NCBI GenBank assembly: GCA_022653215.1
Contig: JALCSJ010000094.1
Span: forward strand, 1-6,784
DNA: 6,784 nt
Direction of reading: 5' to 3'
Source: Acidaminococcaceae bacterium
Lineage (GTDB): Bacteria > Bacillota > Negativicutes > Acidaminococcales > Acidaminococcaceae
The position numbers and the translations under genes are program-made. Positions 1 through 5,234 of this stretch are shown here, piece by piece. The notes below the pieces were generated by a model. The model did no database searches. It was not told where the DNA came from and was given only the letters and a program-made list of their open reading frames with translations. Positions within the stretch are counted from its first letter, which is position 1, and each line of letters begins with the position of its first letter.

Positions 1-3000
1 CCATGTCCAGTTACCGACAGCTACACCCGGCGTATTCATACGGCAATTAGAGGGCAGTGCCAGAATATCCTGCATAGGAATAACTACGGTTCTGGCCTGA
101 CGGCTATAAACGTACTCTACCAATTCGCGGTCTATATCTTCTGCTGACAGTTTTTCCTTAGCATTTTCTTGTGTACTTGCTTGAGCCGTAATATAGAGCA
201 TCTTACGTACCTCTAATTGTTCCTGGTCACTAAGATTCTCAGTATACCACCCAACGGTAGTATTATTGTCATGAGTTCCGGTGTAGGCATAGCAGTTGCT
301 ATCAGTATCAAATGCTACGCTCCCGCCCTTTCTCTCTTTAATACCAAAGTGTAATAACCGCATGCCGGGAAAGCCTAAATCATTTTTCATTTTGCTTACA
401 TCTTCAGTTATAACACCTAAATCTTCGGCAATTAAAGTAAGCTCAGGCAACGCTCTTTGTACAAATTCAAAAAGGCTCTCACCCGGTCCTTTGTACCATT
501 GTCCTTCTCTGGCATTCTTAGCACCGTACTTCACACCCCAACAAGCAGCAAATCCCCGGAAATGGTCTATACGAACCTCATCTACAAGAGAAGCAACTAC
601 AGAAAATCTTTCCTGCCACCACTCGTAATTATCCCGAGCCATGGACCGCCAGTTATATAAGGGATTGCCCCACAACTGACCATCTTTGCTGAAATAATCA
701 GGCGGCACACCTGATACAAGTTCCGGCATTCCCTCTGCATCCAGCAGAAAATAGTCCTGGTGAGCCCAACAATCTGCACTATCATGAGAAACGAAAATAG
801 GTACATCACCCATAATATGAATGCCTAATTTATGGGCATAGTCCCTAATCTTTCCCCATTGTGTAAAGAAAACAAACTGCTCATCATCTATTTTTTCAAT
901 CTGAGCTCTTAATATATCACGATATTTAGCAATGGCGGACTTATCACGTTTCTTAATATCCTCCGGCCAGGCATACCATGGTTTACCCTGGAAATTATTC
1001 TTTAAGGCCATATAAAGAGCGTAGTCATCCAACCAATATTTATTTTTCTCCCAAAATGCCTGTTTAGCAGAAGAATCTGCCCTAATACTAGTACCTGACT
1101 CACTTGTCACACTAAACAATGCACTATTCCCAGCAAAAGCGGAAACAGACTGGTAAGGAGAATTTCCCCACCCGGGAGGATTTAAAGGCAAAACCTGCCA
1201 CAAACTTTGTCCTGCTGCCTGTAAAAAGTCCAAAAATTTAAAAGTTGTTTGAGTAATATCTTCTCCCTGCTGAACAGGCAGTGAAGTTGGATGCAATAAG
1301 ACCCCTGCCCTTTTTTTCCCTGTAGATTCAATACGCTGAAGAAGCATAACACCTAATGGCGGTAGACTAAACGTCAGTTTTCCGTCAGGAGCATGAAGAT
1401 TTGGCCCTTTATGTATAATGTCCCTAAAATTACCAACACATAGACCATCTGTATCTATAGAAATTGTTTTGTTAGCAGTAGTACTGCTATTAATAGCAAC
1501 TACAAACATACCATCTTTAGCCGGTTTCCCGAATACATCCCGATTGCCTTCAATACAGCGGGCATAAACAAAGGCACTTTCTTCTCCATAAAGTGGCACA
1601 AATCTACCTGTACTCAAAGCAGCATTATCTCTGCGCAGGTGAATCATCTGACGATACCAGGATTGAATAATATAATTTTCCTGGCCCCAAGGGAATGTAC
1701 GCCTATTATCCGGGTCCTTGTAACCTTCCACACCTGCTTCATCGCCATAATATATGCAAGGAGCTCCCGGCATAGTCATCTGCCAGGTAATTAAAGTGCA
1801 AAGCCTATCTTGTCCCACGGAGCTGCGATTCTTACCTGCAGCGATTTTATTTTTAGCAGCAAGCAGCCGTCCGGTCTTAAAGGTTTTTTCATCCTCTTGA
1901 AATTTCACGGTAGAATCTGCTTCTATCCAGATGGGATCTGCCAATTCCGGACGCTTTTGATTATTGCTGTATTCGCCGCCTTGTAAGACAGTGAGGACTC
2001 TTTCTACATCATGACTGCCTACTAAATTCAAACAGGCATAAAAATTTTCCGGCGGATAATTTTCTTCTTGCTGAAGTATTCTGGACATGGTTTCAGAACC
2101 ATCTGCTTTTTCCAGCATAAAGTCTAACATAATACTGCGCATTACATAATTCATAACACTGTCTAGCTTACCTCCGCTAAAGTAAGCTCTTTGCTCATTA
2201 TAGCTTACCTTATTGGAAGCATCTTCCCAAACTTCTCCAATTAAAACATTATCTTTATTCTGCTTTTTTAATTCCTGCCAAAAACTTTCCAAAAATTTAG
2301 GAGGCAATTCGTCTACTACATCCAAGCGCCAGCCACTGATTCCAAGACTCAGCCACTGTTTCATAACACTGTCGGAAGCCTTGAAGATATAATTCATGTA
2401 GGAAGGTGTGGTTTCCGTCACCTCCGGTAAGGTTCCAACACCCCACCAACTTTCGTAATCGTCAGGGTATTTATTGAACTTGTACCATGAATAGTAAGGT
2501 GAGTCTTTAGACTGATAAGCTCCCAAAGTAGGATAGGTTCCATATTTGTTGAAATACAGGCTATCATCACCCGTATGACTGAACACACCGTCAAGAATAA
2601 TCCTAATACCCAAAGCTTTTGCTTTTTTGCACAATTCGGCAAACTCTTCATTAGTTCCCAAAAACGGGTCTATGTGTTTATAATCACCGGTATCATAACG
2701 ATGATTGCTGGCACTGACAAATATAGGATTTAAATAAATCGCATTAATTCCCAAGTTACTTAGATAGGAAAGTTTTTCCTGAATTCCGGCTATATTACCT
2801 CCAAAGAAATCATACTGAACGATTCCGCCCTGTGCATCTTTGCAATAATATGGTTTATCATCCCAACAGCTATGGAGTACTGCATTTCTTTTGCCGGCAA
2901 GATCATCTGTTCTTGTACCACCCCGGGCAAAACGATCCGGAAAAATTTGATAAACTACTGCATGCTTAAACCAGTCAGGAGTAACAGCGTTTTTATCATA

Positions 3001-3357
3001 GACAGTAATTTGATAAGAGGGTGGTTCATGGTCGTACTGCTGACCTTCTCCACCACGCTCTGACTTGTTATTACCATAGTAAAGCTTAAAATTTTTACCC
3101 TTCACCATAAAGAAATACCAAATAAGACCGCTTGTTTCCGAAATATTAAAATTGGCTTCAAACAAATCAGTACCCGGTACTCTGGTCATGGGCAAAAGTT
3201 TGTCCCCATCATCCACCGGCCACAGACGAAGATAAACTTGCTCATCTGTGATACCAAGGGCAGACAGGCGCAAGGTAAGCCTTGCGCCTGTAGGTACAGC
3301 CCCAAACAGGGACCTGAATATGCTTTTGTGAGAATCATGATACAACTTAATATCCAT
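1..3357 (-). CDS. GH13 alpha-glucan hydrolase fused to GH77 4-alpha-glucanotransferase (3' end cut by window edge)
   Basis: One uninterrupted minus frame of 1119 codons starts at ATG 3357 and is still open at base 1. Residues about 1-125 look like a CBM34-type N-terminal beta domain. The GH13 barrel follows: IFPDRF (138-143), DFFGG (183-187), SNHRYDT (217-223), region I DGVFSH (256-261), SWWGVGTLPEV (303-313), GWRLDVVDE with nucleophile Asp346, GEVWED with acid/base Glu375, and GSHD with Asp450. A C-terminal beta domain ends near 676. After a linker of only a few residues, GH77 begins at GVLLHPTSLP (685-694) and continues with GDVPIFVSHD (850-859), GVPPDYFS (883-890), RIDHFRG (nucleophile Asp931), IAEDLG (Glu978), TGTHDN (Asp1030) and NTPG plus NWTW (1108-1119). 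All six catalytic acids are present. By comparison with compact amylomaltases, only about 25-35 residues should be missing. The likely role is cytoplasmic trimming of glycogen or maltodextrin coupled to chain disproportionation; no signal peptide is seen. The GH13 specificity (neopullulanase, amylopullulanase or cyclodextrinase-like) is not settled. It lies 20 bp after glgA, so it is probably co-transcribed. Confidence 0.93.
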   Translation of the reverse strand, partial: MDIKLYHDSHKSIFRSLFGAVPTGARLTLRLSALGITDEQVYLRLWPVDDGDKLLPMTRVPGTDLFEANFNISETSGLIWYFFMVKGKNFKLYYGNNKSERGGEGQQYDHEPPSYQITVYDKNAVTPDWFKHAVVYQIFPDRFARGGTRTDDLAGKRNAVLHSCWDDKPYYCKDAQGGIVQYDFFGGNIAGIQEKLSYLSNLGINAIYLNPIFVSASNHRYDTGDYKHIDPFLGTNEEFAELCKKAKALGIRIILDGVFSHTGDDSLYFNKYGTYPTLGAYQSKDSPYYSWYKFNKYPDDYESWWGVGTLPEVTETTPSYMNYIFKASDSVMKQWLSLGISGWRLDVVDELPPKFLESFWQELKKQNKDNVLIGEVWEDASNKVSYNEQRAYFSGGKLDSVMNYVMRSIMLDFMLEKADGSETMSRILQQEENYPPENFYACLNLVGSHDVERVLTVLQGGEYSNNQKRPELADPIWIEADSTVKFQEDEKTFKTGRLLAAKNKIAAGKNRSSVGQDRLCTLITWQMTMPGAPCIYYGDEAGVEGYKDPDNRRTFPWGQENYIIQSWYRQMIHLRRDNAALSTGRFVPLYGEESAFVYARCIEGNRDVFGKPAKDGMFVVAINSSTTANKTISIDTDGLCVGNFRDIIHKGPNLHAPDGKLTFSLPPLGVMLLQRIESTGKKRAGVLLHPTSLPVQQGEDITQTTFKFLDFLQAAGQSLWQVLPLNPPGWGNSPYQSVSAFAGNSALFSVTSESGTSIRADSSAKQAFWEKNKYWLDDYALYMALKNNFQGKPWYAWPEDIKKRDKSAIAKYRDILRAQIEKIDDEQFVFFTQWGKIRDYAHKLGIHIMGDVPIFVSHDSADCWAHQDYFLLDAEGMPELVSGVPPDYFSKDGQLWGNPLYNWRSMARDNYEWWQERFSVVASLVDEVRIDHFRGFAACWGVKYGAKNAREGQWYKGPGESLFEFVQRALPELTLIAEDLGVITEDVSKMKNDLGFPGMRLLHFGIKERKGGSVAFDTDSNCYAYTGTHDNNTTVGWYTENLSDQEQLEVRKMLYITAQASTQENAKEKLSAEDIDRELVEYVYSRQARTVVIPMQDILALPSNCRMNTPGVAVGNWTW
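3264..3291. repeat. Perfect 12-bp inverted repeat with 4-nt loop inside the fusion gene
   Basis: ACAGGCGCAAGG at 3264-3275 is exactly complementary to CCTTGCGCCTGT at 3280-3291, with TAAG between on the plus strand. In the mRNA it forms a GC-rich 12-bp stem with a CUUA loop, beginning 66 nt after the first base of the ATG at 3357. It encodes roughly residues 23-32 (Thr-Gly-Ala-Arg-Leu-Thr-Leu-Arg-Leu). No U-run follows, so it is not a standard terminator. Confidence 0.9.
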
Positions 3358-3363
3358 AAAATT

Positions 3364-3370
3364 CTTCTCC
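3364..3370 (-). promoter_or_regulatory. Ribosome binding site of the GH13-GH77 fusion gene
   Basis: GGAGAAG reads on the minus strand, 6 nt before the ATG at 3357. It lies in the 20-bp gap after the glgA stop (TAA, 3378-3380), which has no room for a separate promoter or terminator. This supports translation from one glgA-fusion transcript and fixes the start. The N-terminus it gives (a His-Asp-Ser motif, then FRSLFGAVPTG) resembles those of related clostridial GH13 enzymes. Confidence 0.85.
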
Positions 3371-3377
3371 GGTTATA

Positions 3378-5111
3378 TTACTTTTTGCTGGTTGTCTTTT
3401 TTGCTTTTGTTTTTGCTGAAACTTTCCTAGTTGTTTTTCTCTTGGTAGTTTTTTTAGCGGAAGATTTTTTAGCAGTGGTTTTCTTCGCTGCAGCTTTAAC
3501 GGCAGCTTTTAACTCTTCGACAGCTTCTGCTACCTTATGCATAGCGGGCTTTACCGGTTCTGCATTCTTCTCAGCAACTGGCTCTGCTTGTTCTGCAGCT
3601 TTCTCAGCAACAGGCTCTGCTTCTTCAACTTCTTTAGCCTTAGCCTTAATGCTGGAAACTGTTTCCACATTTTCTTTAGCAACTACTTTTTCATAAATCT
3701 TAGTATATTGCCCAGCTGCTTTTTCCCAGCCAAAGTCACTGGTAACAGCATTGTGGACTAGCTTGCTCCATACCGGAGCATAAGAGTAAAGACCCAGCGC
3801 ATCTTTAATGCTATAAAGGAATTCATGAGCATTAAAGTTTGTAAAGGTCAAACCATTACCTACTCCTGTGTATTTGTTGAAAGGAACAATAGTGTCTTTT
3901 AGTCCACCTGTCTCCCTGACAACAGGAACGGCACCGTATCTGAGAGCTATCATTTGACTTAAGCCACAGGCTTCAAAACGAGAAGGCATAAGGAAAATAT
4001 CGGCTGCCCCATAAATATTTCTGGCCAATTCTTCACTAAACAAAGTATTAATTGAAACTCTGGTAGGATTGCGGGCGGCAAGACCACGCAAGGCTTCTTC
4101 ATACTGGTAATCACCTGTTCCCAGTACAACTAATTGGATGCCTTCCAAAAGCAATTCATCCATAATTCTTGTAAGCAAATCCAAGCCTTTGTCTGCCACT
4201 AATCTGGAAACCATGGCAAGCATCGGGATATTTCTATCTACAGGCAAACCCAACCTAGCTTGCAAAGCTTCTTTATTAGCCGCTTTTCCGGCAAAGACAT
4301 TTTCTGCATCATATTTAGTATGGAGATATTCATCTGTGGCAGGATTGAAAATCTTTTCGTCCAAACCATTTAAAATCCCGGTTATCTTATTACCAATGCT
4401 GCGAATATATCCATCCAAACCTTCTCCGAAATATGGTTCGGTAATTTCTTTAGCGTAAGAAGGACTTACTGTTGTAATGTAGTCAGCATAAACCATACCG
4501 GCTTTCATAAAGTTTAAGCCGCCGCCTTGCTCAAGATTTCCGTTATCATAAAGATATTCCGGCAGACCAAGAACATTGCCCACAATACTACGGTCAAAAA
4601 CTCCTTGGTATCTCAAGTTGTGAACGGTATAAACTGTTTTAATATCTTTGTAGAAGTCATCCTGATAAAAGCCTTCTTTCAGGTAAACACTAAGCATACC
4701 TGTATGCCAGTCATTGCAATGAATAACGTCAGGCTTAAAATCAATATGGGGCAGCATAGCTAAAACAGCTTTGGAAAAATAAGCAAATCTTTCAGCATCA
4801 TCACCATAACCATAGATTCCGTCACGTCTGAAATATTCTTCATTATCAATGAAATAAACTGTAATGCCCTTCCATTCAAGTTTTTCCACGCCCATGTATT
4901 TATTGCGCCAAGACAGATCTACAGTTCCTTCGTAGACTCTTTCCATCTTGTCTTTAAATTTATCGGCAATGACACCATACTTAGGAATAACCAAAGCAGC
5001 CTCAATATTCTTGCTTTGTACGTAACGAGGCAATGCATACATTACATCTGCCAAGCCTCCTGTTTTTACAAATGGTGCTGCTTCAGAAGCAGCAAATAAT
5101 ACTTTTATCAT
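3378..5111 (-). CDS. glgA: Glycogen synthase GlgA (GT5) with a histone H1-like C-terminal tail
   Basis: A complete 577-residue GT5 glycogen synthase, which transfers glucose from a nucleotide sugar (normally ADP-glucose) to the non-reducing ends of alpha-1,4-glucan in the cytoplasm. The N-terminal Rossmann domain has KTGGLADV at 16-23 (sugar-nucleotide binding lysine Lys16), CNDWHTG at 132-138 and YTVHNLRYQG at 161-170. The C-terminal Rossmann domain has VSRLVADKG at 301-309 (Arg303 and Lys308 match the conserved phosphate-binding pair), MPSRFEACGLSQ at 375-386 (Glu380, conserved active-site Glu) and ETGGLKDT at 400-407. The catalytic unit ends near residue 476, the usual size for bacterial GlgA. 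About 101 extra residues follow: an Ala/Glu/Val linker (477-538) with an 11-residue repeat, then a Lys/Thr/Ser/Ala tail (539-577). I chose the start at 5111 because AGGAGGG sits 6 nt upstream and the protein begins MIKVLFAASE, the normal GlgA N-terminus. It is preceded by glgB and followed by the GH13-GH77 fusion. Confidence 0.97.
   Translation of the reverse strand: MIKVLFAASEAAPFVKTGGLADVMYALPRYVQSKNIEAALVIPKYGVIADKFKDKMERVYEGTVDLSWRNKYMGVEKLEWKGITVYFIDNEEYFRRDGIYGYGDDAERFAYFSKAVLAMLPHIDFKPDVIHCNDWHTGMLSVYLKEGFYQDDFYKDIKTVYTVHNLRYQGVFDRSIVGNVLGLPEYLYDNGNLEQGGGLNFMKAGMVYADYITTVSPSYAKEITEPYFGEGLDGYIRSIGNKITGILNGLDEKIFNPATDEYLHTKYDAENVFAGKAANKEALQARLGLPVDRNIPMLAMVSRLVADKGLDLLTRIMDELLLEGIQLVVLGTGDYQYEEALRGLAARNPTRVSINTLFSEELARNIYGAADIFLMPSRFEACGLSQMIALRYGAVPVVRETGGLKDTIVPFNKYTGVGNGLTFTNFNAHEFLYSIKDALGLYSYAPVWSKLVHNAVTSDFGWEKAAGQYTKIYEKVVAKENVETVSSIKAKAKEVEEAEPVAEKAAEQAEPVAEKNAEPVKPAMHKVAEAVEELKAAVKAAAKKTTAKKSSAKKTTKRKTTRKVSAKTKAKKTTSKK
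3568..3626 (-). repeat. 33-bp tandem duplication in the GlgA linker
   Basis: Two 26-bp stretches, 3568-3593 and 3601-3626, match at 24 of 26 positions with a period of 33 bp (11 codons). They encode the paired units AEPVAEKAAEQ and AEPVAEKNAEP, starting at GlgA residues 498 and 509. A further AEP at 517 hints at a decayed third unit. This indicates that the linker grew by in-frame duplication. Confidence 0.88.
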
Positions 5112-5117
5112 AAAAAT

Positions 5118-5124
5118 CCCTCCT
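5118..5124 (-). promoter_or_regulatory. Ribosome binding site of glgA (decides the start)
   Basis: AGGAGGG, a near-ideal Shine-Dalgarno site, lies 6 nt before the ATG at 5111. An in-frame ATG at 5135 would add eight residues (MEWTGGIF), but the codons of that extension would contain this site and it lacks comparable spacing of its own. The 5111 start is therefore preferred. Confidence 0.92.
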
Positions 5125-5133
5125 GTCCATTCC

Positions 5134-5165
5134 AAGACATTACTTTATCTAAGACATTACTTTAT
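5134..5165 (-). repeat. Tandem 15-bp direct repeat in the glgA leader
   Basis: ATAAAGTAATGTCTT occurs twice on the minus strand, at 5151-5165 and 5134-5148, separated by 2 bp (period 17 bp). Both copies lie between the candidate transcription start and the glgA ribosome binding site. They could be paired operator half-sites, an RNA-binding element, or simply a local duplication. Confidence 0.9.
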
Positions 5166-5180
5166 AAAAACAAAAGTAAT
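5156..5180 (-). other. Possible leader hairpin upstream of glgA
   Basis: ATTACTTT (minus strand, 5173-5180) is complementary to AAAGTAAT (5156-5163), giving an 8-bp stem with a 9-nt loop almost at the predicted 5' end of the transcript. The stem is AT-rich and so not very stable. The same left arm could pair instead with AAAGTAAT in the second repeat copy (5139-5146), so two exclusive structures are possible. The complementarity is seen directly; folding or function is inferred. Confidence 0.4.
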
Positions 5181-5188
5181 TAAAGCAT

Positions 5189-5217
5189 ATTATAGCACTA
5201 AAAAAATAATATGCGCA
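5189..5217 (-). promoter_or_regulatory. Candidate extended -10 promoter for glgA and the downstream fusion gene
   Basis: In the glgB-glgA gap the minus strand reads TGC-TATAAT: a perfect -10 box (5189-5194) with the TGn extension (5195-5197). With a 17-bp spacer the -35 position is TGCGCA (5212-5217), only 3 of 6 matches to TTGACA, but an extended -10 can work with a weak -35. The start point would fall near 5181-5182, giving a leader of about 70 nt. The -35 position lies within the palindrome ATGCGCAT (5211-5218), where a regulator could bind; that part is speculation. glgA could also be read through from glgB. Confidence 0.6.
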
Positions 5218-5234
5218 TTTTTTCTCATGTTTTT

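Noticed and set aside
597..809. Short minus-strand frame of 70 codons
   Set aside because: It lies in another frame inside the GH77 coding region, where the real frame carries all expected catalytic motifs.
1473..1497. Overlapping palindromes (TAGCAGT-AGT-ACTGCTA and GCTATTAATAGC) inside the GH13 C-terminal domain
   Set aside because: Short, AT-rich and mid-gene, encoding an Asn-Ser-Ser-Thr-Thr stretch with similar codons; likely coincidence, although the 12-bp palindrome is perfect.
2418..2651. Short minus-strand frame of 77 codons
   Set aside because: Out-of-frame shadow within the GH13 barrel coding sequence.
3238..3696. Plus-strand open frame of 152 codons rich in Phe, Val, Leu and Ala
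   Set aside because: It is the antisense shadow of the Lys/Ala/Glu-rich GlgA tail (Lys codons read as Phe/Leu); no ribosome binding site or family resemblance.
5109..5135. Longer glgA start at 5135 adding MEWTGGIF
   Set aside because: The extension contains the AGGAGGG site that serves the ATG at 5111, and GlgA proteins normally begin at the MIKVLFAASE-like segment.
5200..5223. A-run and T-run forming a 7-bp A/T hairpin after glgB, as a terminator
   Set aside because: The stem is purely A/T with a 9-nt loop and would be unstable; it also overlaps the promoter candidate. glgB termination here is not supported.
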